A DNA stretch of 64,000 bases from Fistulifera solaris (taxonomy: Eukaryota > Bacillariophyta > Bacillariophyceae > Naviculales > Stauroneidaceae), in the NCBI GenBank assembly GCA_030295235.1, contig AP026167.1:744001-808000 (forward strand), read 5' to 3'. Below are positions 43,714 through 54,600 of this stretch, piece after piece. The position numbers and the translations under genes are program-made. Positions within the stretch are counted from its first letter, which is position 1. Each line of letters opens with the position of its first letter. The notes beneath the pieces were generated by a model that had not been told where the DNA came from, did no database searches, and was given only the letters and a program-made list of their open reading frames with translations.

Positions 43714-45076
43714 TTAATCCCTTTGCTTGGAAGCCAAAGGCCCCAAGAACTTGTCCTTCTCTTCGGCAGTTTGGAAACGACCGTGACCCAATTTGCTCGA
43801 AGTATCGACGAATTTGATGTCGATAGTCTCCAAATGCTTGCGGCTGGAATGTTTCATCAAACTCTTACGAAGAATGATAGCTCTCTTCTTCACACCAACA
43901 ACGGCACCCTTGAGCATGACCCAGTCATCGCGGATTTCACCGTAATGCACAAAGCCACCCATGGGAGTGATGCTCTTCTTGGTCAAATCAGCATCCGTCT
44001 GGCACGAAGCTTCATCGCCCTTCTTTCCAATACGGTAAATCTTCTTGTTCATTTCGGTACGGTGGTGGTATCCGTTCTGACCAGCGCGAGCCACTGTGGT
44101 GCTCACACGAGAAGGGTGCCACGATCCGATACAGGCGACCTTACGCAAACCACGGTGGGTCTTACGGGGCAAACGAGACACACCCCAGCGAGTGACGACA
44201 CCTTCGTAACCACCACCCTTGGTGACACCGATGACATCAACATTTTCGTCCTTGGCGAAAACACTGTCGACCGGAACCTGCTTTTCGAACAAGTTCTTGG
44301 CGAAATCAACCTTCGCAGCGGCATCTCCTCCGTTGATCTGAATCTCCATAATGTGGGCCTTCTTCAAACGCAAGCCGTTGAGTCCCTTGACTTGGGAGTG
44401 AGCAATCACACGGACCACCGTGCAGAACTTCTTGATGCGCTCGAGTTCTGCATCAATTTCCTTGCCGCCGTCTTTCTGGTACTTGAGAGCGTACTTGGTG
44501 TAAGCCTTTTTCTTACTCTTGTACCAGTTCTTGTAGCATCGGCGCTTGAACTCTTCGGAAAGATGCTCCGCAAAGACAGTGGTCAAAGTACGAAGACCCT
44601 GAGGAGTCTCCACGTATCCAACGACACCGACCACCACCATGGGAGGAGTTTCAATGATACTGACAGCGTCGACAACTTCCTTCTTGTGCATGAGGGCACC
44701 AGGACGGTCCACTCCGCGAACAACGTGAGTCATACCGGCCTTGTAACCACGGAAAGCCGTCAAATGGGGAGCTTCCTTGGCATCATCGCGGGGGAACGAC
44801 TTGATGCGTCCAGCATGGTGCTTGGTGCGCTTCTTGGGTAAAAATCCCAAGGATCCGCGGCGGGGAGCTTCAAACTTACGGTGCGACCTGAAAATAACAA
44901 GGAAGAGAATGTCAGGAAGGTGGAAAGCGAGACGGTGCAAAATGGAGAGCAAAAACTGGATAAGGATCGTTCCGAAAAGAAATGGGTGCGACGTTTTCTC
45001 TTCTCCTTCGTCTTCTATTAATGCGTCTATGTCAATGAGCACTTGTGCTTTCGATAAGGTCAAGAGAGACTTACAT
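43714..45076 (-). CDS. RPL3: Cytosolic 60S ribosomal protein L3 (uL3)
   Basis: Large-subunit protein near the peptidyl transferase centre. It is highly conserved throughout: [50 protein letters not shown]-like, [47 protein letters not shown] and [10 protein letters not shown], which includes the His modified by methylation in other eukaryotes. The initiator codon is split: exon 1 supplies AT (45075-45076), a 187-bp GT..AG intron (44888-45074) follows, and exon 2 opens with G then TCG CAC, giving ATG-Ser-His as in other L3 proteins. A long open frame continues through the intron to 45138 but is not the protein. An intron at the start codon is common in ribosomal protein genes. No frame breaks. 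Divergent from the MATE gene. Confidence 0.96.
44888..45074 (-). other. Intron splitting the RPL3 start codon (AT|G)
   Basis: The donor GTAAGT follows AT, and the acceptor TTTTCAG precedes GTCGCACCG. Only the spliced form has the conserved N terminus MSHRKFEAP. Confidence 0.85.
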
Positions 45077-45525
45077 GGTGTAGTTTGCAAACAACAAAGT
45101 TGATATTGTTTACACGTTGTTGTTACGTTGCTTGGCAAAAAACGGTGGGAAGGTTCGACGGAGGACAGTTTTTTTAGTAAAGCGATAAGCGCTAACTGCC
45201 TGATTCATTCACGAATATTTAGTCACGTGTCAAATGCTTACTGACCTATATAGTAAAGAAAATGTCACGAAAACGTCATCCTCCACAAATGAGAATGATG
45301 ATGAGATGATGAGGTGTTGAACGATTTTTCGGCATCCTCGTTGCGTTGTAGTCATCCCATTGGCATCTTTTTCTGTTGGTAGAAAGTTCTTTCATTAACC
45401 GCAAGTACTGTACTGCACTCTAACTACTCTTGAAGGGACTTGAGTAATTATTTCCTGTGTTCATGTTCGTGTCGAAAATTGAAAACAAGCCGACATATCG
45501 GCAGCGCCGAGCAGAATCAAGGAAC
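45077..45525. promoter_or_regulatory. Divergent promoter region between RPL3 and MATE genes
   Basis: Contains the 5' leader of RPL3 and both promoters. A TGATGATGAGATGATGAGG-like run lies near 45290. No defined site was recognised. Confidence 0.45.
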
Positions 45526-47132
45526 ATGTCATCAACGAGACGAATGCCAGGTCAACGCATCGGTGGATGGCAAGCTTTTGCTTTACTAACCCTTCTTTCG
45601 TGGAGTGGTTCTGTTTTATGTTTTGCGACACAACATTCGACAGTACGTCCGCTATCACATCTACAGCAACCACTCATAACGAAAGGTCGCATTCAAAATC
45701 CCATTTTTGCAGCCGTGCCGACATCCGACGATGGCAACAATGAATCAATTACTCCATCTATACCACCAGGTGGAGCTCACATCATTCCTCGGAGATTAGT
45801 GTTTGATGATCTCGACAAACGCTTGCTAAAAATATCTCTCCCCGTGATTGCCAACTTTGCCATCTCGCCCTTGATTGGGGCGGTCGATTTCTTTGGGTCA
45901 ATCGGATGGGCAATCCTTTGGCAGTAGCCGGTCAGGCGGCTGCCAATCAAGTCTTTAATAGCATCTTCTGGATTGCTTCATTTCTTCCCTCGATTACGGC
46001 TATTTTGATTTCAAAAGAAAATGCTCGCGGAAACAAAGAAGGAGTCCGCGATGCGGTATGTCAAGCTATTTTTGTTGGTATTTTATTTGCGGTCTTTTCC
46101 ACTACGTTGATGATGGCGTTTCCAGAAAAGGTTTTAAGTTCTGTTCTTGATACCAGCGCACCAGCATTGGCTTACGCCAAGCCATACCTCATGATTCGAG
46201 CGCTAGCATCGTTACCAGCTTTGATCAGTCTGGTGGGTTTCTCGGCCTTTCGGGGTATTTTGGATACCGTCACGCCGGTCAAAATTAGTTCCTTTGCGAA
46301 CCTTTTCAATGCTGTTTTGGATCCTATCTTCATTTTTACACTGGCAATGGGCGTTCCAGGAGCAGCACTTGCCACGCTCGCGTCCGAGATTGTCTCTGCC
46401 GTTTCGTATCTGACGCTCATGCGGAGACAAAAAATGGTGGAGATTCGACGATTGCTGAGGATTCCTTCCTGGAAGCAGTTATCTCCTCTTCTAAAAGGAG
46501 GAGCGGCACTACAACTTCGCAACATAAGTCTCAATCTTACTTTCCTTGCGGTGACCCGCGCCACGCAAGCGATTGATTCGCGAGGAATCGCGGCCAACGC
46601 ACATGCCCTATCCATTCAGACCTTTCAAATCGGCGGTATTGTATTGCTTGCTCTCAGTAGTGTTGCACAGACCATTGTTCCTAATGATTTGGAAGTGGGT
46701 GGAAAAAGGAATGCGAAGATTACATCCAACCGCATGATGCGATGGGGTATTCTCTTAGGTGCAGCTCTCGGTGGACTGCAAATGGCGTTGCTTCCCTTTC
46801 TAATGAAGACAACTCCACTGGAAGAAGTGCGTTTAGCTGCCCGTGTTCCTGCTACCTTGAGCTGCTTATATCAAGTCATCAATGGTATGGTATTTATTGG
46901 GGAAGGAATCATGATCGGTACTGGAAGCTTCTTGCAGCTCTCTATTGGAACAGTCGTTGCAACAGCGGGAGTATTGTGGGCCTTAAGAGTCTTTCCGCCC
47001 ACAATGGGTTTGACGGGTGTCTGGATTGGTTTTGGAGTGTTCAACACGCTGCGACTGCTTAGTGTATTAATACACCAGCTGGTCAACGGACCACTGGCGC
47101 CAAGGAACATTAAAGAAGCTGGGGCAAAGTAA
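45526..47132 (+). CDS. MATE/DinF-type multidrug and toxin extrusion carrier, probably plastid envelope
   Basis: Twelve-helix antiporter of the MATE family, DinF/EDS5-like branch. The ATG at 45526 begins a leader whose hydrophobic part (WQAFALLTLLSWSGSVLC) is followed by FATQ, a plastid-type signal; an upstream in-frame ATG at 45463 would put 21 charged residues before it. The core shows LLKISLPVIANFAISPLIG, then after a frame change VNRMGNPLAVAGQAAANQVFN, FSAFRGILDTVTP, MGVPGAALATLASE and ATQAIDSRGIAANAHAL. The frame changes at T3/G3, 45892-45897 (one base short), where the family reads V-D-x-x-W-V. The C terminus ends in a normal helix and a short tail. Substrate unknown. Confidence 0.85.
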
Positions 47133-47375
47133 AGTGGATCTTGCTTTTGTTCAAGTTAGTAACTATCAAAAATGAAATATCATGACCATGCTATGCTAAT
47201 TCGCAACTACTCAGCGTACGATTGATGGAAGAAGTGACGAGTCTGCAGCATCCAATCAATAATTGAAGAGAGTGTGCTCATCGATACGATCTGTAGGATT
47301 CATTTTCTTTGTCGAGACGTGATCGACTTGATGATGATTGGTGCAACTGATTAATGTACGAAATGTTCGAGGTCT

Positions 47376-50186
47376 TTAGGCGGCGTTCAGCGCGTTCAAG
47401 GTCCTTTGGCGATCTTTTCTCTCTTTATGCATTTGTTCTTTTGCCGCTGCGTATTTCTTAGAAAGAACCTCGTTGTCGTACTTCATCTGACGGAGCTGCT
47501 CCTGTATTTCCTTATTTCGTGTTTCCTGAGACCGTAAGCGGCGTTCAATGCTCTCAGTTTTTGTGGACTCACTTTCTTTGAGACGTAGAATTTCTTTCTC
47601 TTTCTCGTTATACAAGCGAGCCAACTTCGACATATCAGAAAAGATATTTTCGAGACTATCTCGGAGTTCATGATTCATTTCTTCAGAGCACTCTAAATCT
47701 TGCTCAAGCCTTTCGACATGCTCTCTCAGCACCTTTTCATTCGAAAGTGCTAATTGGTTCGAGTGCTTCAGTGATTCAAGCTCAGTGGACAATCTATGAA
47801 GGTCTGAATTATTTGATTCTAAAGCCGCAGTCAATTCGAAATTCTGTGTTTTCAGTTCTGCACATTGTCGCATTGCTTCATCCAGTTTATTGTCCATACC
47901 ATGTTTGCTCTCGCGACACTCCTCTAAAAGTCGGTTGTATTCGTCTCTCTGATGTTCTGCTTCTTGAACACGGAGTGACAGCTCATTGACATATTGTTCT
48001 GCTCGATTGCGTTCTCCTTGGTGTACCGCTATTTGCCGCTTCGCTTTGAGCTCCATACAATACGCGCTGTCGAGTTTTTGTCTCTGGAATACAATCGATT
48101 GTTGGTGTACTTGGCGCTCGAGTGACTCACATGTCTGTTGAAGAACTCTTTCGCGCTGAAGCAAAACGTGGAGCTCTTTCTGCTGCTCGTCAATCTTTCG
48201 ACGGCCATGTGTGACTAGTCTATGATGGGCATTTTCCAGTGACAGTAATGAACCTAGCAAGATATTTTCATTTCCGTTGTGTGTCATCGTCAACAGCAGA
48301 CAAAGCTTTCGTGAAACACTTTCTCGGCTTACTTTATCACAAAAGGGATCGCTCAGAGCGTCGCTTTGTCCCGATACAAAATCATTAATCGTTTCAATGA
48401 TCCTTTGCTGTCGACGCGTTGGATGACTTTGGATTGAGGCACTCACGAGGGAAGCGAGCAAGCACGCGGTTGCGCTCCGAACGAAGATATCAAAACCTTT
48501 GCTCTCTATGTCGCCTTCGACCAGGACACATGTCTCATCCATACGCGATAAGTTATTTGCCGGGGGTGTGCTTTGTTCGGACTCAAAGCTTTGATTTGAG
48601 TAATCACCTGCTACGATATCAGTTTTATGAATTTTGTTTTTCATCGAGCAAATCAGTCGTTCGAATGTTTCCTCAGGTATAGCCCCCAAAACCTGCTCAC
48701 CGAATGATTGGCTCACTTTTGTCGCATGAAATGCCATATCCAGAAGACATATCGTTTTTGCTGTATGATAATCAGCTGACATCGAAAGGGATGTGTGTGA
48801 AGCGGCCATGTCAATCCAATGTATGATGCACCTTGTATCGATCGATTCCTTGACAGCGTTGGAAAGGCTATTAGAAAGCAGTGGATCTTCACCATTTCTC
48901 AAGATGCGGGTGTACAAACCAGCGGCCCAAATTGAATCCTCAGAGTCAATCTGATTCCAGATGTTGCGGGCGATATTTCCAAGTAAACGAGCAGCATCGT
49001 TGCGATCGATGATTTCATCCAGGTACTGCAATGTCGTGGGCCCCATCACGTAATACATCAAGTAGAGTGTTTGCAAATTCACATGCACTGTGTAAGTACT
49101 GGATTCCTCAGCCAATCTAGACCAATCCCTCTGCAGTTTTTGTCGAACTAAGGGATGAGCTGTCACCTTGTTGCTCAAGGGCTGCAATGTCGATCGAAAG
49201 AGAGTACCGAGTGCATCCTGGGCCCAGCGCGATATCGAAAGGCCAAACTGGTCGGAGAATGCAGCCATTACAACGGCGTCAACAGCATCGTGAATACATG
49301 AGTATTGATCCATATCTTCTGGGCGCTCGTGTGTACCTTGCATTTCCGACAAGGCGATGCACAACTGAAAACACTTCAAAGATAATCTCGTGCAGTTCGT
49401 TTCTAGCATGTTGGCATCCTTGAGTCGCGATGCCTCTCTTACCAAACCCTGCATGAACTTTTCAAAGAATTGCTTATTATAGAGATAGATCCACCCGTGC
49501 TGTTGATGATGAAGTAGTTGAGCGAGAAAACAAGCGCACGTCGATTGCATTTCATCCATCCTAATCAGATTCGAAAATGTTTTGTCGGTGAAATCGGGTG
49601 CTCCGTTAAAGTCATTTCGACCCATCGACTCGACCACAAACTTGATAACGCTTTCCCATTTAACATCATTCGTGTTGGGAATCCACCAGCCCGTGTCTTC
49701 GTCGTTTGGTTTTAAGCAGGTGATGACTATCTGCAGTCGATCGAGCGCTTCCCAAATTGTTGTAAGTGTTGACAATGCAGCAACCCGTAAATGAAGAGTA
49801 TTACAAAACGTAAGTTCCTCTAGTAGCGAAAGAAACAACAGTTTGTCACTGTATTCATTTGAGTGGACTGCGGCCGCATATACCAGTCGAACGTCACAAT
49901 TCTGCAAACATTTGTTGACCAGCAGTAAACCCAGCGCCAGTATAGCATCGTTTTTCGAATTTCTCGCTCGTGTCGTAAAAAACCAGTCAACGAGACGCAT
50001 TATATGAGTCAGTTTCCAGTCCATTGACGGATGCAGGGTAGTAATGAGTTGAGGAAGACGGTGCTCCAGTGTTTGCGCGTTCGCCATTTCGAGTTGCTGC
50101 AGCAATGTTTCGGGTGTATCAGGTTGCGACAAGGAGGTGTCGCGACGTTGTTGAGTGTAAGGGTTGGTGTAGGAGAACGAGTTCAT
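47376..50186 (-). CDS. Large helical-repeat plus coiled-coil protein, 936 aa, unknown
   Basis: Not recognised as a named family. It is one uninterrupted exon of 936 codons with ATG at 50186. Residues 1 to about 620 are rich in Leu-containing helices with ARM/HEAT-like periodicity (for example LLFLSLLEELTFCNTLHLRVAALSTL-like blocks, CTRLSLKCFQLCIALSEM). From about 660 to the end is a long coiled coil (heptads in LLQRERVLQQTCESLERQVHQ, then long E/K/R/Q-rich stretches) ending in a basic KERKDRQRTLNALNAA. The order of an ARM-like body followed by a C-terminal coiled coil, and the overall size, resemble metazoan CIP2A; this is a resemblance in architecture, not a shown homology. It is divergent from the gamma-carbonic-anhydrase gene. 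Confidence 0.75.
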   Translation of the reverse strand: MNSFSYTNPYTQQRRDTSLSQPDTPETLLQQLEMANAQTLEHRLPQLITTLHPSMDWKLTHIMRLVDWFFTTRARNSKNDAILALGLLLVNKCLQNCDVRLVYAAAVHSNEYSDKLLFLSLLEELTFCNTLHLRVAALSTLTTIWEALDRLQIVITCLKPNDEDTGWWIPNTNDVKWESVIKFVVESMGRNDFNGAPDFTDKTFSNLIRMDEMQSTCACFLAQLLHHQQHGWIYLYNKQFFEKFMQGLVREASRLKDANMLETNCTRLSLKCFQLCIALSEMQGTHERPEDMDQYSCIHDAVDAVVMAAFSDQFGLSISRWAQDALGTLFRSTLQPLSNKVTAHPLVRQKLQRDWSRLAEESSTYTVHVNLQTLYLMYYVMGPTTLQYLDEIIDRNDAARLLGNIARNIWNQIDSEDSIWAAGLYTRILRNGEDPLLSNSLSNAVKESIDTRCIIHWIDMAASHTSLSMSADYHTAKTICLLDMAFHATKVSQSFGEQVLGAIPEETFERLICSMKNKIHKTDIVAGDYSNQSFESEQSTPPANNLSRMDETCVLVEGDIESKGFDIFVRSATACLLASLVSASIQSHPTRRQQRIIETINDFVSGQSDALSDPFCDKVSRESVSRKLCLLLTMTHNGNENILLGSLLSLENAHHRLVTHGRRKIDEQQKELHVLLQRERVLQQTCESLERQVHQQSIVFQRQKLDSAYCMELKAKRQIAVHQGERNRAEQYVNELSLRVQEAEHQRDEYNRLLEECRESKHGMDNKLDEAMRQCAELKTQNFELTAALESNNSDLHRLSTELESLKHSNQLALSNEKVLREHVERLEQDLECSEEMNHELRDSLENIFSDMSKLARLYNEKEKEILRLKESESTKTESIERRLRSQETRNKEIQEQLRQMKYDNEVLSKKYAAAKEQMHKERKDRQRTLNALNAA

Positions 50187-50622
50187 TCTTTCAGTGCTGG
50201 TTTAAAGGGAAGATAATGTGTTGAATTGAATTGCAAATGAAAGTCTCTTTTGTGATTTGGTTTGAGCTGTGGAATTCGTGGTCGCCCGCCCGGCAGTTTA
50301 AAGTGAAGGTCAACGGACACTTTATTAAGTAAATAAATCGCATTGCACCTGTTGCTATAGACTATAGCGCAAATAGTTGTCTGGGCAATGGTTATTGCTC
50401 CTGGAATGCCCCTAAACGCTGAATCCTCTCCACGAATTAGGATTAGGTATTGGGTACCGTACAGACTTGAAGATGATTGCAGCTTTTCTGGCTGTCGCAC
50501 GTCGCAGGGGTACTTTTGATGGAGTATTTGTTGTTCGTTCAAGCCATGTTCAAGCCGATCAAAATGGTCGACCGAACGTCTATCTTTAGAACATCGCTTT
50601 CTGTGCAGCGGGTTGCTAGAAA
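50187..50622. promoter_or_regulatory. Divergent promoter region
   Basis: Separates the coiled-coil gene and the carbonic-anhydrase-like gene. No clear site and no gene. Confidence 0.4.
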
Positions 50623-51576
50623 ATGGGACCTCCTACACTGTGGCAGAGTTTTCGACAGATAATCGGACGAGCGACGCGAGAAACAGGACAAGCAATTGAT
50701 CGTGTCGGTGTCAAAACCGCCATGTTAGCTGTCACTAAACATGATTTTTACGACGATCCTGTACGATTTGAAGATCATTTAAGTCGCCACCGTCAACTCT
50801 TTCCCTTATTGACCGCGGGAAGACCTGTCGTTCATCCAGAAGTGGCGTACGTCGCACCTTGCGCGACTTTGATAGGGAGCGTTCGTGTTGGACCGGGGAG
50901 CAGTATTTGGTATGGAGCTATAATAAGAGCAGACGCGTGCGAAAATGCCGAATCCTTCAAAAAGACGGACGAAGAAATACTGGCGGAGGAATTTGAGACT
51001 TGGCAACTACCGGAAAAAGGTAACAGGGACGACTCTCTTACAGGAGGCGGAGTTTACATCGGACAAAACACAAACATTCAAGATGCTTGCATAGTTACGG
51101 CCAAAGCAGATCACTGCCGAATAGGCAACGGGGTTACGGTAGGCCATTTAGCACAAATACATAGCGCTACCATTGAGGATTTTTGTTTGATTGGAATGGG
51201 GTCCATTATTCAAGAAGGAGCGACAATCAGCAGAGAAACACTCATTGCTGCCGGGACAGTTGTTACAAAGGGACAAGTGATTGGTGCAGGAGAGCTTTGG
51301 ATGGGAAATCCGGCTAGAAAGGTTCGTGATTTGACTGATGAAGAGAAAGAACGTTTACATTATCAAAGCAATGAGTACGTCACGGTTGCCGTGGGACATC
51401 AAGGGACTATGCAGCTGGGCGGGAATCTTTCCGAGTCCATGCTCTTGTCCCAGGGGCAAGTGGATGATTCACAAGAAGATAATGATTCACTGAAAAGCGG
51501 CGACCGAGAGGTGGAACAGATCGATGCTACATCCATAACTAAAGATCCTGTTCCTGTGGCTGCTTCGAATCGATAG
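50623..51576 (+). CDS. Gamma-carbonic-anhydrase-like protein, probably mitochondrial
   Basis: Left-handed beta-helix (hexapeptide) protein of the gamma carbonic anhydrase family, which in plants and algae forms part of mitochondrial complex I. The N terminus MGPPTLWQSFRQIIGRATRETGQAIDRVGVK closely resembles plant gamma-CA starts. Helix motifs: IGSVRVGPGSSIWYGAIIRAD (catalytic-type Arg and Asp kept), IGQNTNIQDACIV, IGNGVTVGHLAQIHSATIED, IGMGSIIQEGA and WMGNPARKVRDLTDEE. Of the three zinc His, the second and third are present (VGHLAQIH), but the first, expected five residues after the QD motif, is Thr (QDACIVT). That suggests a structural, CA-like subunit. A 24-residue insert lies in the loop after IIRAD. 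The acidic C-terminal tail (about 50 aa) is extra. No breaks. Confidence 0.88.
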   Translation: MGPPTLWQSFRQIIGRATRETGQAIDRVGVKTAMLAVTKHDFYDDPVRFEDHLSRHRQLFPLLTAGRPVVHPEVAYVAPCATLIGSVRVGPGSSIWYGAIIRADACENAESFKKTDEEILAEEFETWQLPEKGNRDDSLTGGGVYIGQNTNIQDACIVTAKADHCRIGNGVTVGHLAQIHSATIEDFCLIGMGSIIQEGATISRETLIAAGTVVTKGQVIGAGELWMGNPARKVRDLTDEEKERLHYQSNEYVTVAVGHQGTMQLGGNLSESMLLSQGQVDDSQEDNDSLKSGDREVEQIDATSITKDPVPVAASNR

Positions 51577-51658
51577 CTTGTACGCGTCTAGTCCACCCAA
51601 CGCTCAACTCGCTTTGGCTTATAAAATAAGGAACATAGATTTTTCGGTACTCATTTCA

Positions 51659-54600
51659 TTATTTATGTTTCTTTTGAAAACCAGCCAAAACCGATTTCGA
51701 CCACAAAGACGACCCGGACTTGTTAGGTTGTGGGGGAGTGACCCGCCGACTCGATCCCGGCTTGTCTGTCACGGCAAAATTGCTTCTAGATTGACTATTC
51801 TCCGTGGTGGCGCGAAAGACAACATGATTAAATGAAATGCTGGTACTTTGCTGATGGATTCGTGTCTCTGAGGAAGTAGCGGCTCCCGTTCGAACAAAAG
51901 AAGTACGGCTTTTGGAACGACGATTAGCCTGCAAAGCGATAGCAAGACTTCCACCGGCATGAAAAACTTCACCGAAGATTCCCTTTTTCTGTCGCTTACT
52001 TCCACCGGTGTCCGATGCAGATTTGCTAGCAGTCGATGACACGCTCCGCTTTCTCGCTAGTCCGTTCTAATGCGCCGATGTTAGGAAAGTCGTATAGTCA
52101 CAAATGCACTGAGGCGACCGACGTACCTTCATTCTCTGTAAATCAGTCTTAATCATTTCATCATCGTCAATCAACTTGGACCGGGAAAATTCTTCATCAT
52201 GTCCATGTGCATCTATCAGTCGCTGCATTCGAGCACGTTTGGAAAATCGCTTGGCGAGTCTCTCTTGTTCGCGTTCTTCCTCTGTTTGCTTATCATCGTA
52301 CTCTCCGTCCCCTGATGCTTTATCATCATCATCTTCGTCACCTGAGAAGTCTTCCTCAACTTCGACAGAGCTTCTGTGCAAAAAACGATCTTTGAGCATT
52401 TTGTCGAGGAGCGCGTTTTCGTCTTCTTCTTCATCATCACTATCCTTCTTTGCGGCGTCATCTTCGCTGTCGAGCTCGTCATCATTCAAGAGACCTAATC
52501 GTTTTGCGTCCTCGCGATTGTCAGCAGCCACAAGCTGATCGAATCTATGAATACCACGAGCACTTCCACCAGCAATGCCACCGCGACGGCCGTCATAACC
52601 ATCTCGCATTCTTCGAAGGATTTCTTTGTGCCGTTCTTTCTCTTCTTTCTTCTGCTGCTCCCTTCTCGCCTTTTCACCTGCATCTTCGTCACCTTCATTG
52701 TCAGAGAGCTCATCAACGACATCATCCATATCTTCATCATCATCGGGAAGATTGTCTTCGTCCTCTTCATCGTCATTCTTCTTCTTGTGAATCTTGAAAC
52801 CGAAATCCTCGAGTCCGGCAACTTCCTCTTCCTCCTCTTCTTCAGCTTCTTCTTCGACGAGGCTACCCTTGCCTCGTCTCTTAAGTCGCTTCAGCTTTTC
52901 TTCTTCGCGCTTGAGCATGGCTTTCCATGCAGCGTTTCGCGGTCCTTTCGGCTTTTCAGGCTCAGCCTCTGTACGTTGGTCCCCTATTTGAGTTTCTTCG
53001 TTATCTTCATTAGGATCGCTGTGCGCACCCCCCTCGTTATCATCGTTGCTTGTGGATTCTGCGAGTGTCACTTCTGCCGAGTCATTGTTGCTTTGTAACT
53101 TTAAATCCTCTTTGCTCTCGACAGGGTTTACTTTTAGTGTGAATCGACCACCATCTTCGTGATCTACCTGATTCTTCGACGTAGAAACAAATGAATTATC
53201 AGCGGGAGGGGCCGGTACCGCGTCGTGACCACCCGCGACACTACTAGCAACTCTTGTACTTGCTGACTCAACCTCATCCTCGCCTAAGTGACTTGTTTCA
53301 TCTACAAGATTGGAGTTTGACGCTAGAACGCCCATCTCACGGGCCATTGCGATTTCTTCGTCCTCTCCATCTTCGTCCGTAGGCTTTTCGTCATCATAAT
53401 CTTCGCGACTTTGGTCCTCGTCGGGTGGGGTTTGCTGCCCCTCATCTTCTTCGCAATTCACTCCGAGCTGCAACAAACGTTCTTGTCTCAATTCGCTTTC
53501 CTTTAAGCGCTCCTGCTCTCGTGCCAGCTGCAACTGCCGCTTTCTTTCTTCAAGCTGCACGCAATCTTGAATATGCTCTTGTTCGTTCTTGTAGCCTAAT
53601 TCCTGGGCGAGCCACAAGTTACCCATTTTCTGATGCTTCGATTTCAATTGACGTTTCAAATTAGCAAGACTGCGATTGGGTGAGATTGTGGGCTCCTTAC
53701 GGTGACCAGCAAGCTTGGGACTCGACAACTCCAACAAAGACAGTACATCTCTTTTGACTTTTTTTGGACTGTTACGTGTCAACATGAGCGTCTTGGTTGG
53801 TCCAGTGATTTCAAGATCGTCGTCGCTATCACTATCACTTGAATGGTCGTCTTCGACAGGCACGTTGTTTGTCGTGTCGTCGATGGGATCTGCTTCGGAC
53901 GTGTTTGATTCTACTGTTTCTAGGGGTTTTGATTTAATAATTGGCTGCGCCTGCAGTACATTCCATCGCTTCTGATCCAATTTTTGCCACAAGTTAACAC
54001 GGTTAGAGAGTCGCTCGCGCAATTGATCATCCGTTTGAGTTTCAAATTTGGCTGCAATTTGTTCCGCGCGTTCTTGATCTTTCGATTCATACTGTAGCTC
54101 TTCATTGCGTACACGCAATTCTTGCATACGCTTCTTGCGCAAGTGCTCCGCTTGGATGCGCAAAGCTGATTTCTGTAGACCTTTGTTGAGCTTCTTACGC
54201 CGAGTCTTTTCGCTGACTAAGCCACGTGTTCGTTTGATTGCGACCACTCGAGTTCGTTTTGCTTTCGATGCACGCGGCTTGCGGGCGTCCGGTTCGTATT
54301 CGTCGTCGGCGTCGCCAATTTCTTCCTCCTCTTCGTCACAAGCCTCTTCTTCATCATCGTGTCCTTCTTCATCAGAAGAGTCACCTTTTGAGCTTTCGTC
54401 CGACTTTTCCTTTTCTTGCTGGTGCTGCCATGAGGTTATGAGTTCCACTAAACGCTGGCGGACGGCTTTCTTGATGGCTTTATCCAGCGACACTCCGAGT
54501 CTCTCCAAAATCTGTTTGACGGTGACCGATCCTTTGTCTTCGACCTCATCAAAAAGCTTATCGGTAGCCTTCAAAATCGTTTCCAATGACGGAGCTTCAT

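Noticed and set aside
43723-44841. Long open frame (372 codons) on the plus strand opposite RPL3
   Set aside because: Shadow of the strongly biased RPL3 codons on the other strand; no family features, and RPL3 itself is certain.
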